From the NCBI GenBank assembly GCA_002840275.1, contig PHAB01000012.1:48678-112677 (forward strand): 64,000 nt of DNA, read 5' to 3'. Both the position numbers and the translations under genes were made by a program. The notes under the pieces were generated by a model. That model ran no database searches and had not been told where the DNA came from. It saw only the letters and a program-made list of their open reading frames with translations. Positions 26,187 through 35,142 of this stretch are shown one piece after another (within the stretch, counting starts at the first letter, position 1; every line of letters begins with the position of its first letter). This stretch comes from Firmicutes bacterium HGW-Firmicutes-14. GTDB taxonomy: Bacteria > Bacillota > Thermincolia > Thermincolales > UBA2595.

Positions 26187-27209
26187 ATGGCTAGTGATAC
26201 TGCCTCATTTAATGGAAAATCTATAATTTCAATAAAGTTTATCAAAGATAATATGCTTGTCTTTATTCTGTTTTTAGAGTTAATAATGGGTGTGATTCTT
26301 TCACCGGTGTTCTTGGGTAAAAGCAATATTTATAGTATACTTATCAATTTGACAATTTTTGGTTTGCTGGCTATTGGACAGTCTTTAGTGATGCTCGTTA
26401 AGGAAATTGATTTATCAGTAGGCGCCATAATGGCCTTTGGCCCGATTGCCGCCATAGCACTAAGTAAAAAGATCTTGGCTGTTTCCGGGACGGAAATAAT
26501 CGTAGGCGGTAATTACGTAGTCGATGGACTGGCTCTCATCGTTGTGTTAGTGCTTTTCATCAGCGCTTTAATTGGCGTACTAAACGGAGTTATCAGGGTA
26601 AAAGCGCAAGTTCCTTCATTAATTGTCACATTAGGCATGCTGTATGTTCTTAGTGGTTTATCCTATATCCTCTCGGGAGGGTATTCTCTTTATCTGACCA
26701 ATTTGGAAGGGGCAAAATGGCTGGGCAACACTAAGCTTGCCAGCATTCCGGTTAATTTTATTTTGTTTTTAACTGTTGGGGTCTTGGTTATCTTAGTTTT
26801 AAAATATACGAAAGTTGGTCATAGGATTTATTCCACAGGGGGTAATGAAAAGGCTGCCATATATTCCGGTATTAACACAAAGTTCTGGAAGGTTATAGCT
26901 TTTGGATTGAGCGGATTATGTGCGGGTATTTCCGCCCTGGTATATAGTTCTCGTTTAGAATCGGTAGAAACAATTCAAGGAAGCGGTTATGAACTGATAT
27001 CTATAGCAATTGCCGTTATTGGCGGCATAACCCTGGAAGGCGGCAGGGGTAAGATTTTTGGAACAATTATAGCAAGCGCTATATTATGTATTATGTTAAA
27101 TATATTATCACTGGTAGGTTTAATAGCGTGGTATAAAACGATTATTGTCGGTTTGATTATAATTGGTGCTGCATCCCAGCATGCTTTTTCCCGCAGAACA
27201 ACGGAATAG
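26187..27209 (+). CDS. ribose-type ABC transporter permease (first copy)
   Basis: This encodes 340 residues with eight to ten membrane helices. The conserved RbsC-type segments IGQSLVMLVKEIDLSVGAIMA and GGITLEGGRGKIFGT are present, together with the EAA-like GGNEKAAIYSGI loop. It follows the binding protein and precedes the ATPase by 34 bases. A second, different permease comes after the ATPase, so the channel is probably a heterodimer. The frame ends in TAG. Confidence 0.9.
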   Translation: MASDTASFNGKSIISIKFIKDNMLVFILFLELIMGVILSPVFLGKSNIYSILINLTIFGLLAIGQSLVMLVKEIDLSVGAIMAFGPIAAIALSKKILAVSGTEIIVGGNYVVDGLALIVVLVLFISALIGVLNGVIRVKAQVPSLIVTLGMLYVLSGLSYILSGGYSLYLTNLEGAKWLGNTKLASIPVNFILFLTVGVLVILVLKYTKVGHRIYSTGGNEKAAIYSGINTKFWKVIAFGLSGLCAGISALVYSSRLESVETIQGSGYELISIAIAVIGGITLEGGRGKIFGTIIASAILCIMLNILSLVGLIAWYKTIIVGLIIIGAASQHAFSRRTTE

Positions 27210-27243
27210 TTGTCCAGGGCTACAAGGAAGGTGAAAGATATTA

Positions 27244-28773
27244 ATGCAGGAGCCTTTGTTATTTCTAAAAAACATTCATAAACAATTTCCGGGAGTCAAG
27301 GCCTTAAGAGGCGTGGACCTTACCCTTGAGAAGGGGAAAATTGTTTCCCTGGTAGGGACTAACGGGGCGGGTAAATCCACCCTGTCGAATATTATTGCCG
27401 GTATTTATCCTCCTGATAGTGGTGAAATTTTTATTGAAGGTAAAAGTGTAACCATATCAGATCCGAAAGTTGCAGAACAGCTTGGTGTGGGCATTGTACA
27501 TCAGGAACCCACTTTGGCGCTTAATATGACAGTTGTGGAAAACATTTTTCTAAATAAAGAACTTACCAGAAACCGGATTTTACTGGACCTTAAAAAGATG
27601 AAACAAGAGAGTGAGAAAGTACTGGAATTCCTGGGTTTTCAAATTAACGTGGATAAGAAAGTTGAAGAGTTAACATTAGTAGAAAAAGAAGTGGTGGCAA
27701 TTGCCCAGGCCATGTTAGTTAAACCAAGAATTTTGATCCTTGATGAAGTTACTGCTCCGCTGAATAAGGGCGAAGTCGATCACCTCTTTAAAATTATCAA
27801 GGACCTGAGAAATAACGGGATGGGTATTATTTTTATCGGACACAAACTCCAGGAAATAATTGAGATATCGGATTCTATCATGGTATTTAGAGATGGTAAA
27901 AACGTTGGCGAACTGATTCCATCTGAAAAGTTGTCAGAAAAAGAGGTCATAGCTTTAATGTTGGGTGTAACCCTCAATGAAGACCTGGAGGCGGGCGAAA
28001 AAGCATCGGAATCCGAGCAGAGAGAGGAAGTCCTAAATCTGATAAACCTTTCAAAACAGGGGTTATATGAGAACATAAATTTTACCCTGTATAAAGGAGA
28101 AGCAGTTGGTTTTGCCGGACTCAAAGGCTCCGGAATTACGGAGTTATTTCAATCACTGCAGGGAATCATTACCTTTGATGACGGTGAAATGTATGTCAAA
28201 ACCAGACGTGTTAAATTCAAGAACCCCAAGGATGGAATCGATGCCGGAATAGGAATGGTTACCAATGATAGGCAAAAGGAAGGGCTGGCTTTAACTCTTG
28301 ATGTTAAGGAGAATATTTCAGTAAGCTCTCTTAAGTATTTGCTTAACAAATTGAAACTTATCGATACTAAATTATTAAAAGATAAAGCAGAAAAATATGT
28401 TCAGGCTTTATCTATTAAAACCCCTTCCATAAACCAGTTCGTACAAAACTTATCCGGGGGTAATCAGCAAAAGATTGTTATTGCCAAATGGCTGTTAAAA
28501 AATCTGGATATAATCCTTGTTGACGAACCAACCAGAGGAGTTGACGTAAAAGCGAAAAACGAGATATACAAACTCCTTCTTAATGAAAAAAATAACGGTA
28601 AGAGTTTATTAGTTGCATCCCCGGAAATAAGAGAATTATTAAATATATGTGATAGGATTCTAATCGTTATCGGTGGCAGAATTGTTGCTGAAGTACATCG
28701 AAACACTAAAGAATTTAATGAGGAAGACATCCTCAGCATAATTCATTCATCTCACCATTACAATACTGCTTGA
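27244..28773 (+). CDS. ribose-type ABC transporter ATPase with two ATP-binding domains
   Basis: This encodes 509 residues and is built like RbsA/MglA. Domain 1 has Walker A GTNGAGKST and Walker B ILILDEVTAPL, but its signature reads LTLVEKEVVAIAQ, which departs from LSGGQ as in many RbsA proteins. Domain 2 has a degenerate Walker A (GLKGSGITEL), signature LSGGNQQKIVIA and Walker B IILVDEPTRGVD. It drives uptake of the ligand bound by the upstream lipoprotein. It is flanked by two permease genes on one transcript. Confidence 0.92.
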   Translation: MQEPLLFLKNIHKQFPGVKALRGVDLTLEKGKIVSLVGTNGAGKSTLSNIIAGIYPPDSGEIFIEGKSVTISDPKVAEQLGVGIVHQEPTLALNMTVVENIFLNKELTRNRILLDLKKMKQESEKVLEFLGFQINVDKKVEELTLVEKEVVAIAQAMLVKPRILILDEVTAPLNKGEVDHLFKIIKDLRNNGMGIIFIGHKLQEIIEISDSIMVFRDGKNVGELIPSEKLSEKEVIALMLGVTLNEDLEAGEKASESEQREEVLNLINLSKQGLYENINFTLYKGEAVGFAGLKGSGITELFQSLQGIITFDDGEMYVKTRRVKFKNPKDGIDAGIGMVTNDRQKEGLALTLDVKENISVSSLKYLLNKLKLIDTKLLKDKAEKYVQALSIKTPSINQFVQNLSGGNQQKIVIAKWLLKNLDIILVDEPTRGVDVKAKNEIYKLLLNEKNNGKSLLVASPEIRELLNICDRILIVIGGRIVAEVHRNTKEFNEEDILSIIHSSHHYNTA

Positions 28774-28808
28774 TATTGTAGGTTCATTAACGGGAAAGGG
28801 GTTATGAC

Positions 28809-29786
28809 GTGGAAGACATGGTGATTGCCAATGAAATGAACAAAAATAATTTAAGGCAGGCCCTTTTGAAAAACCATACCTTTATTTTGTTCATTATTAT
28901 GGCATGTGTAATGATTATTGGCAGTATTTTTGTTCCTTCTCTCATGCAAAAAGATAACTTATTAAATGTGTTAAGGTTAGCTTCAATAGTCGGTTTAGCA
29001 GCCATTGGGTCTACAGTGGTTTTACTGGTAGGAGAGATTGATTTATCCATCGGTTCCATAATGTCGCTGTCTCTTGTCACAGGCGGGCTCATGGTTGGAT
29101 ATGGATCGGTCCCGGCGTTGACAGTAACATGCCTTACCGGAATAATCCTTGGAATCGTCAATGGAGTGTTCGTTACTAAGTTGAAGATCAACTCATTAAT
29201 GGTCACACTGGGAACTATGTCAGTATTTGGCGGACTTGCAAACGTAGCCACCAGGGGACAATCTATTTTTCTCTATGATTCACCTCTATATTTATGGTTA
29301 GGGCGAGGGTACATCGGCGGTATACCGGTTCCAGTCATTATATTTCTTTCAGTTGGAATTATACTTTCATTATTATTGAGGTTTACAAAAACCGGAAAGG
29401 AAATCTACTTTACCGGGGCAAACAAAAGAGCGGCATGGATTTCCGGTATTAATATTAACAAAATTAAAATCACCGCTTACGCGGTATCTGGTTTAACAGC
29501 TGCTTTGGCGGGACCTCTGTTGAGCAGCCAGACCAACAGGATTACTCCCATTCAGGGCGTGGGTTTTGAGTTGTCGGCAATTGCTGTGGCAGTCCTGGGT
29601 GGTACCTCTCTTAGCGGAGGAAAAGGAACTGTTATTGGTACAATTCTGGGAGCATTGACCTTCCAATTATTATTGAACATTTTAACTTTATCCGGTGTAG
29701 GTACTTATATGGAGCAAGTTCTTAAAGGATTTTTGCTAATTGTGATTGTCGTGGTTTATCAGGTTGTCGACAAACCCAGGGGATAA
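28809..29786 (+). CDS. ribose-type ABC transporter permease (second copy)
   Basis: This encodes 325 residues from a GTG start after AAAGGGG. Multiple membrane helices carry RbsC motifs AAIGSTVVLLVGEIDLSIGSIMS and AVAVLGGTSLSGGKGTVIGT. It is homologous to, but clearly diverged from, the permease upstream of the ATPase, so the pair should form the channel. It is directly followed by a corrinoid protein gene, which ties uptake to methyl transfer. Confidence 0.9.
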   Translation: MEDMVIANEMNKNNLRQALLKNHTFILFIIMACVMIIGSIFVPSLMQKDNLLNVLRLASIVGLAAIGSTVVLLVGEIDLSIGSIMSLSLVTGGLMVGYGSVPALTVTCLTGIILGIVNGVFVTKLKINSLMVTLGTMSVFGGLANVATRGQSIFLYDSPLYLWLGRGYIGGIPVPVIIFLSVGIILSLLLRFTKTGKEIYFTGANKRAAWISGININKIKITAYAVSGLTAALAGPLLSSQTNRITPIQGVGFELSAIAVAVLGGTSLSGGKGTVIGTILGALTFQLLLNILTLSGVGTYMEQVLKGFLLIVIVVVYQVVDKPRG

Positions 29787-29837
29787 CTGTTTTGTCACTA
29801 TAGATTCAGAAATATATTTAAAATGGGGAGGAAGAAC

Positions 29838-30488
29838 ATGAACGTCTTAGAAGAAATCAGAGATGCGGTTATTGACGGTAATGCAATAAAAGTCGGGGAA
29901 TTGTCCCAAAAGGCGATAGAAGAAGGCTGTACTGCTTCACAGATTCTTAATGACGGGCTTATTGCCGGGATGAATGTCATTGGTCCCAGGTTTAAAAACA
30001 ATGAAATCTTCATACCCGAAGTTCTAAAGAGCGCCCGGGCTATGCACACCGGTATGGATGTAATCAAGCCTCAAATAGTAAGTTCTAATATTCAGGAAAA
30101 GGGTATTATTCTTATCGGAACAGTTGCCGGTGACCTGCATGATATAGGTAAAAACATGGTCATTATGATGCTTGAAGGGTCTGGCTATAAGGTGATTGAC
30201 TTGGGCATTAATGTGGCAACAGACAAATTCGTCGAAGCAATTGAGCAGTACAAACCTCAAATTGTTGGACTGTCAGCATTACTTACCACCACCATGAAAC
30301 AAATGAAAAGCACCGTTGAAACCTTACTTACATTAGAATCACGGCCTAAAATTATTATTGGCGGCGCCCCGATAACTCAGAAGTTTTGTAATGAGATCGG
30401 TGCTGACGCCTACGCTGCGGATGCAGCAAGTGCCGCTGAAATCGCTAATATGTTGATGGAATCGAATGCTAAGGCAGCAGGCGCTTGA
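29838..30488 (+). CDS. corrinoid (methyl-B12 binding) protein
   Basis: This encodes about 216 residues. The ATG at 29838 is chosen because the GGGGAGGAA ribosome binding site stands at 29825-29833. Residues 1-90 are the helical cap domain. The cobalamin domain holds the base-off motif GDLHDIGKN, with the histidine that binds cobalt. A later GGAPIT segment completes the B12 pocket. It is the methyl shuttle between the UroD-type methyltransferase upstream and the MtrH-type methyltransferase 13 bases downstream. Confidence 0.93.
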   Translation: MNVLEEIRDAVIDGNAIKVGELSQKAIEEGCTASQILNDGLIAGMNVIGPRFKNNEIFIPEVLKSARAMHTGMDVIKPQIVSSNIQEKGIILIGTVAGDLHDIGKNMVIMMLEGSGYKVIDLGINVATDKFVEAIEQYKPQIVGLSALLTTTMKQMKSTVETLLTLESRPKIIIGGAPITQKFCNEIGADAYAADAASAAEIANMLMESNAKAAGA

Positions 30489-30501
30489 AAGGGGACAACA
30501 A

Positions 30502-31299
30502 ATGATAGTTGTAGGTGAATTAATTAATGCCAGCCGTAAGGCGGTTGGAGCAGCTATTGAAGCTCAGGATGCGGGTTACATACTGCAGGTTGCCAGGGAC
30601 CAGATGGAAGCCGGAGCAGATTATATCGATGTTAATGCCGGTATATTTGTAGATAAAGAAGGCGACTATGCAGAGTGGATGGTCCGGCTGATTCAGGAAA
30701 ACACTGACGCAGTTTGCTCCCTGGACAGTCCTGACCCCGAAGTACTTACCCAGGCTCTCAGGGTTCATCAGGGCACTGCCATGATTAATTCTATCTCCCT
30801 GGAAAAAGAGCGCTATGATGCAATCATTCCCATTGTTGCCGGTACCGGCCTGAAAGTTATAGGACTGTGTATGAGTGATGAAGGTATGCCTGTAACTAAA
30901 GAAGACCGTCTGAAAATTGCCGATAAGCTAATTAATGGTTTGGTCAAGAACAATGTTAAACTTGAAAACATTTTTATTGATCCCCTGGTACAGCCTGTTG
31001 CTACAGATCAGTCTTATGGAGCAGAGTTCCTGAATGCTATTGAGGGGATCATGACAGGCTATCCCGGAATTCATACTATATGCGGGCTTTCCAATATCTC
31101 TCATGGTTTACCTAACCGGAAATTACTAAATATGTCTTTTGCCATCATGGCTGTTGCCAAAGGGCTGGACGGTCTGATCATCAATCCTCTTGACAGGCAG
31201 ATAATGGCCGGTCTGACAGCTGCCGAAACATTGGCCGGCCGGGATGAATACTGTGAGAAATACTTGAGTGCCTTCCGGGCTGGAAGGTTTGAGCTCTAA
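30502..31299 (+). CDS. methyltetrahydrofolate:corrinoid methyltransferase (MtrH/MeTr type)
   Basis: This encodes 265 residues. The ATG at 30502 follows AAAGGGGA and gives the same N terminus (VVGELINASRKA) as the paralogue at 48012. It is a pterin-binding TIM barrel with YIDVNAGIF, CSLDSPDPEV and MINSISLEKERY segments typical of AcsE/MtvA/MtgA-like enzymes. It should pass methyl from the adjacent corrinoid protein to tetrahydrofolate. Its last 26 codons are repeated as a fragment at 50872-50955. It is the last gene of the run. Confidence 0.9.
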   Translation: MIVVGELINASRKAVGAAIEAQDAGYILQVARDQMEAGADYIDVNAGIFVDKEGDYAEWMVRLIQENTDAVCSLDSPDPEVLTQALRVHQGTAMINSISLEKERYDAIIPIVAGTGLKVIGLCMSDEGMPVTKEDRLKIADKLINGLVKNNVKLENIFIDPLVQPVATDQSYGAEFLNAIEGIMTGYPGIHTICGLSNISHGLPNRKLLNMSFAIMAVAKGLDGLIINPLDRQIMAGLTAAETLAGRDEYCEKYLSAFRAGRFEL

Positions 31300-31365
31300 G
31301 TATTCCTTTGGAACCTATTAAGTTTAGAAAAGACAATTATATGCTTGGTGCACAAATTGTCTAAT

Positions 31366-32841
31366 TCATACAAAATTATGTAAACCTCCACTTGCAGCAT
31401 TATTTTTAATTCCAAATGTTCTAATTTTATAATGCAGGTTTTGTCTTGAAATTCCTAATTCTTGTGCTGTTTTGGAAACATTCCCGTTATATTTCTGAAG
31501 AGTGTCTTCAATTGCTTTTTTTTCAAATTCCGACAGAGCGTCACGTATATTACTTTTATCACTAGTTTTGGTTTGGAAATCCTGTTTTCTTTTTAATAAT
31601 CTTTCACTATAGCATTCGGGCAAATGGTGTAATTTAAGAATCGTATTATCGATTTCAACTAAATTCATAGAACTTTCAATAACATTTTCCAATTCTCTTA
31701 CGTTTCCAGGCCAATGGTACCCTTGAAAGACATCGATAACCTCGCTTGAAATGTCATTAACAAACAATCCGAATTTGTTATTAAATTTTTTGATGAAATG
31801 CATAGCCAGAATCTCAATGTCTTCTTTTCTTTCGCGAAGTGGCTGAATGTTTAGAATAACAGTTGCTAATCGGAAAAACAGGTCTTTACGAATTGAATTT
31901 TCGTTAACAGCAGCAAAAGGATCCACATTCGTAGCGCTTATAATCCTGCAATTAACCGGAATTTCAGCTTTACTTCCAATCCTTCTAACCGTCTTTTCTT
32001 GAAGAACTCTCAATAGTTTAGTTTGAAGTAAAGAAGGCATAGAATTTATTTCATCTAAGAAAACAGTCCCATCTTCTGCTTGTTCAAACAAACCGGGAAG
32101 GTCAACCGCTCCGGTAAATGCGCCTTTCATTGTTCCAAAGAGGGTACTCTCGAGCAATGTATCTGGGATAGCAGCGCAATTGACTGGAACAAACGGGCCT
32201 TTGGAATATAAGCTGGCGATATGAATTCCATGTGCAAAGAGCTCTTTTCCTGTGCCGGTTTCCCCAACAATTAATATAGGTGATCCATTACCGGCAACTC
32301 GTCTTGCCAAAGATATGGTGTTTCGAAGTTTAATATTCACACCAATTATATCGTCAAGATGGTACACAGCTCCTGTTTGGTCGTTTTTTTCTTCCAGAAT
32401 ATATTTCTTTTGTGTCTCCAATGTTGTGGTTATAAAATTACTGATTTGGTTTATGTTACGCGCTATGGTGTAAACGGCAGCTATCTGACCTTTATAATAA
32501 AAAGGGTATGAACTGAATATTATGCTGGTTTTTCGTCCAATCGGTAAGTCATATTTATAATGCTGTTCTTTTATGGGCTTACCTGTTTTTAGGACTTTGT
32601 TTGTGACATCCTTCGAAAAGGAGTGACCTGTATATAAATCTGCCTCTTTCTTACCCAGCACATCTTCCCTTTTTATCCCTTCTATTTTTTCTGTTTCATA
32701 ATTGTATAAAATTACTTTACCTGCCTTGTTAGTAGCGAATACTGATTCATGGATACTGTCAATTATCGTTTTCAGTAATTGGTTTTCCATCTTTAGTTTT
32801 TCAATTTGTTGCTCAAGCACTTCATTATCAGCTCTATTCAT
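31366..32841 (-). CDS. sigma-54 dependent activator with PAS domain
   Basis: This encodes about 491 residues. The ATG at 32841 is preferred over the upstream start because GGAGGGAT stands directly before it. An N-terminal helix and PAS sensor cover about residues 15-125. The AAA+ domain has Walker A GETGTGKE, the sigma-54 contact loop GAFTGA and Walker B GTVFLDE. A Fis-type helix-turn-helix (NVSKTAQELGISRQNLHYKI) ends the protein. It activates sigma-54 promoters, and the clear one in the window is at 44532-44547, in front of the kinase/methyltransferase genes. Confidence 0.93.
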   Translation of the reverse strand: MNRADNEVLEQQIEKLKMENQLLKTIIDSIHESVFATNKAGKVILYNYETEKIEGIKREDVLGKKEADLYTGHSFSKDVTNKVLKTGKPIKEQHYKYDLPIGRKTSIIFSSYPFYYKGQIAAVYTIARNINQISNFITTTLETQKKYILEEKNDQTGAVYHLDDIIGVNIKLRNTISLARRVAGNGSPILIVGETGTGKELFAHGIHIASLYSKGPFVPVNCAAIPDTLLESTLFGTMKGAFTGAVDLPGLFEQAEDGTVFLDEINSMPSLLQTKLLRVLQEKTVRRIGSKAEIPVNCRIISATNVDPFAAVNENSIRKDLFFRLATVILNIQPLRERKEDIEILAMHFIKKFNNKFGLFVNDISSEVIDVFQGYHWPGNVRELENVIESSMNLVEIDNTILKLHHLPECYSERLLKRKQDFQTKTSDKSNIRDALSEFEKKAIEDTLQKYNGNVSKTAQELGISRQNLHYKIRTFGIKNNAASGGLHNFV

Positions 32842-32968
32842 AATAATATCCCTCCAGATAATTGGATTTTGCAGTTCCATATCCGGTTCTATTTTCCTGA
32901 TAGATAACTATCTTTTTCGAAAATGTAGGGACTAGAGGTTATCTGCACCCAAACTTGGAGAACTCTTT

Positions 32969-33553
32969 TTAATTATCGGATTTTATGGATTTCCAAAACA
33001 AATCCCATACTTCGTCCACTATCTTTTTATAGATGTTGATTTCGTAATAATGGGATAAAACATATAATCCATCTGCTACACATTGAAATGCATTTAGCAG
33101 TTTATTAATTTTCTCATTTTTTAATATTCCCTGTCTTATCCCATCGTGAAAAGCAGGTGTTAACAGTTTTACGTATTCTTCCTCATAAGATATTAATATT
33201 TTCCGAGTTGTTTCTTTTAGATTTTCTGGGGGGAACATTGCATTTCTTTTGTAGAAAACGAGTCTATCCCGGTTAGTTTCAATTTGTTTTAGGTGATTAT
33301 CCAAATAATTCTGAAGTAGATTTTTTATACCTTTGTCTGCCGTTTTGTTCCTTAGTTCTTCAAGATAATCGAGTTTTTCATTTACTATGTCCTGAAAAAG
33401 GCTCAGAAATAGTTGTTCTTTACTTTCATAATGAAAATAGATTGATGATGCTCGAATATTTGCTTTTTTTGCAATATCAGATACTGATGTCCCTTCGTAA
33501 CCTTTTTTAACAAATAGACTAAGAGCCTCCCTTTTAATATTATCTTTTGTCAT
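32969..33553 (-). CDS. TetR family transcriptional repressor
   Basis: This encodes 194 residues. The N-terminal helix-turn-helix reads EGTSVSDIAKKANIRASSIYFHYESKEQLF and is typical of TetR. The C-terminal helical domain binds an unknown ligand. A 26-bp perfect palindrome lies 18-43 bases upstream of the start and is the likely autoregulatory operator. The gene stands between the sigma-54 activator and the pyrrolysine region, so it may control the methylamine genes or only itself. Confidence 0.9.
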   Translation of the reverse strand: MTKDNIKREALSLFVKKGYEGTSVSDIAKKANIRASSIYFHYESKEQLFLSLFQDIVNEKLDYLEELRNKTADKGIKNLLQNYLDNHLKQIETNRDRLVFYKRNAMFPPENLKETTRKILISYEEEYVKLLTPAFHDGIRQGILKNEKINKLLNAFQCVADGLYVLSHYYEINIYKKIVDEVWDLFWKSIKSDN

Positions 33554-33570
33554 ATGATACCTCCCGGATA

Positions 33571-33596
33571 TTATCTAACGAATATTCGTTAGATAA
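33571..33596. promoter_or_regulatory. TetR operator, 26-bp perfect palindrome
   Basis: The half site TTATCTAACGAAT (33571-33583) is followed by its exact reverse complement (33584-33596). It lies directly upstream of the tetR start codon, in the position of an autoregulatory TetR operator. Confidence 0.8.
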
Positions 33597-33686
33597 CTAT
33601 ATCATATTTTTCTATCTAGGTCAATTCTTTTTAGTGATTTTATAATAAAAAGGATGGTATAAATCCAAACATATATAGGGACTATT

Positions 33687-33744
33687 TATAAAAAAGGTGG
33701 AATGTTTTTTTTCATGAAAAAAAACATTCCACCTTTTTTATAAT
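33687..33744. repeat. 58-bp perfect palindrome
   Basis: Every base of 33687-33715 pairs with 33716-33744, without a loop. The arms read through A6-GGTGGAATG-T8. It lies between the TetR operator and the IS630 remnant. It could be a bidirectional terminator, a cruciform-forming site or the remnant of a mobile-element end. Confidence 0.8.
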
Positions 33745-33927
33745 AGAGAGTTCTGTTTAGATATACGATGGAGCCTCTAAAGACTTAGAATATTAAAATT
33801 CTTCAATAGACCAGCTGAATATTTGAATAGAAATTTAATTAATTTATTGACAAACAGCATTTTATTTAGAGGATTTAAGGTAAAAACAACTCATAACCGA
33901 GGAATTTTTATAGAGAAAAATCGTAAT

Positions 33928-33943
33928 TGGCAAAGAAATTGCA
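33928..33943 (+). promoter_or_regulatory. sigma-54-like promoter motif beside the transposase remnant
   Basis: TGGCAAAGAAATTGCA has GG and GC exactly ten bases apart, as required at -24/-12. It stands about 1.1 kb upstream of pylT, with a decayed transposase between. It may be the former promoter of the methylamine genes, or chance within the mobile-element sequence. Confidence 0.4.
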
Positions 33944-33950
33944 TATGGTT

Positions 33951-34974
33951 ATGGATAAATCGAATGGTGCCATTATATATTTGTGAGTGAAATCGAAATT
34001 GCAGAGATTTTTAATGTCCACCAACAAACCGTATACTATTCGAAAAGAGTATTCCGAAAAGGGGCTTGACACTGCTCTGTCAAGGAAAAAGCGGGAAACG
34101 CCACCAGTGGAACCCAAGATTACAGGAGAAGTAGAAGCAAAAATTATTGCTCTCAGTTGCAGTACTCCACCTCCAGGAAGATCCAAATGGTCTCTTAGAT
34201 TATTGGCAGATAAAGCTGTTGAACTTGAGTATATTGACAGTATTTCTTATGTGGCTATAAGCAAGCTTTTAAAAAAACGAGTTAAAACCACATCTTCGTA
34301 AGTGCTGGTGTATTCCTCCGGATAAAAATGCTGCTTTTGTGGCATGTATGGAAGATATTTTAGATTTATATCAACAACCCTTTGATGAAGATTATCCTGT
34401 CATTTGTATGGATGAAAAGCCTTATCAACTGTTGGATGAAGCCAGGAGCCCTATCCCCATGAAGCCTGAGAAACCTGCACGTCGAGATAGTGAGTATAAG
34501 AGAAATGGCACTTGTAGCATCTTCCTCTTTACAGAGCCATTAGCGGGATGGAGGCATGTGGCAGTATATGAAAGACGAACTCGCATCGACTGGGCCAATG
34601 AAATTCGGGAACTGCTGGAAGTGCACTACCCGGATGCTCCCAAAATCAGGTTGGTGATGGATAATCTGAACACCCATTCTATTGCATCTCTGTACGAAGC
34701 TTTTATCCCGGAAACAGCACGCAGGTTAGCCAAACGGTTAGAAATTCATTACACACCCAAACATGGTAGTTGGCTCAACATTGCTGAAATCGAGTTAGGG
34801 GCAATGACCAGACAATGCCTGGGTCGGAGAATCCCATCCCTAAAGGATCTAAGTCTTGAACTACGGGAATGGGAATCATCACGTAACAACAATCAAAAAG
34901 GTGTTGACTGGCAGTTTACCACAGATGACGCAAGAATCAAGCTGCGAAGGCTGTATCCACAGTTTAAGAGTTAA
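33951..34974 (+). pseudogene. decayed IS630-family transposase
   Basis: Reading frames for an IS630/Tc1-type transposase are present but broken. The N-terminal helix-turn-helix is split between frames: EIEIAEIFNVHQQTVYY stands in one and RKEYSEKGLDTALSRKKR in another. The first long piece (33987-34301) and the second (34339-34974) are joined only through a frameshift at a run of seven A near 34270. The second piece holds the DDE catalytic domain with CMDEKP, VMDNLNTH and HYTPKHGSWLNIAE. The extreme N terminus is missing. It is probably inactive, and separates the possible sigma-54 site from pylT. Confidence 0.85.
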
Positions 34975-35004
34975 CAAAGTACTAGTCTGCTTACAATATT
35001 ATAT

Positions 35005-35076
35005 GGAGGGTTGATCGGCAAGCTTATGAAGACTCTAAATCTTCATAGCCGGGTGGAATTCCCGGACTCACCTCCA
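35005..35076 (+). tRNA. pylT: tRNA-Pyl (anticodon CUA)
   Basis: These 72 bases fold as a pyrrolysine tRNA that reads UAG. The anticodon stem is six bp (35027-35032 with 35040-35045) around the loop CTCTAAA, with anticodon CTA at 35035-35037. There is one base between acceptor and D stems, a five-base D loop, a three-base variable loop and a five-bp T stem without the usual TTC loop. All of these are marks of tRNA-Pyl. CCA is encoded (35074-35076). Oddities are an A-A mismatch at pair 3:70, a weak D stem (one mismatch), and T rather than the usual G before CCA. It lies 66 bases before the corrinoid gene of the cluster containing two in-frame TAG codons. Confidence 0.85.
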
Positions 35077-35142
35077 AAAAGTGTTGAAGGTTTTTCAGCC
35101 CAGTTAATTACATAATAAACTAAAACGGAAAGGAGTCAAAAA

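Noticed and set aside
35004..35076. Alternative pairing TGGAGG with CCTCCA as the acceptor stem of the tRNA
   Set aside because: It leaves four extra bases between T stem and acceptor stem and loses the encoded CCA; the 72-base pyrrolysine fold has canonical spacing.
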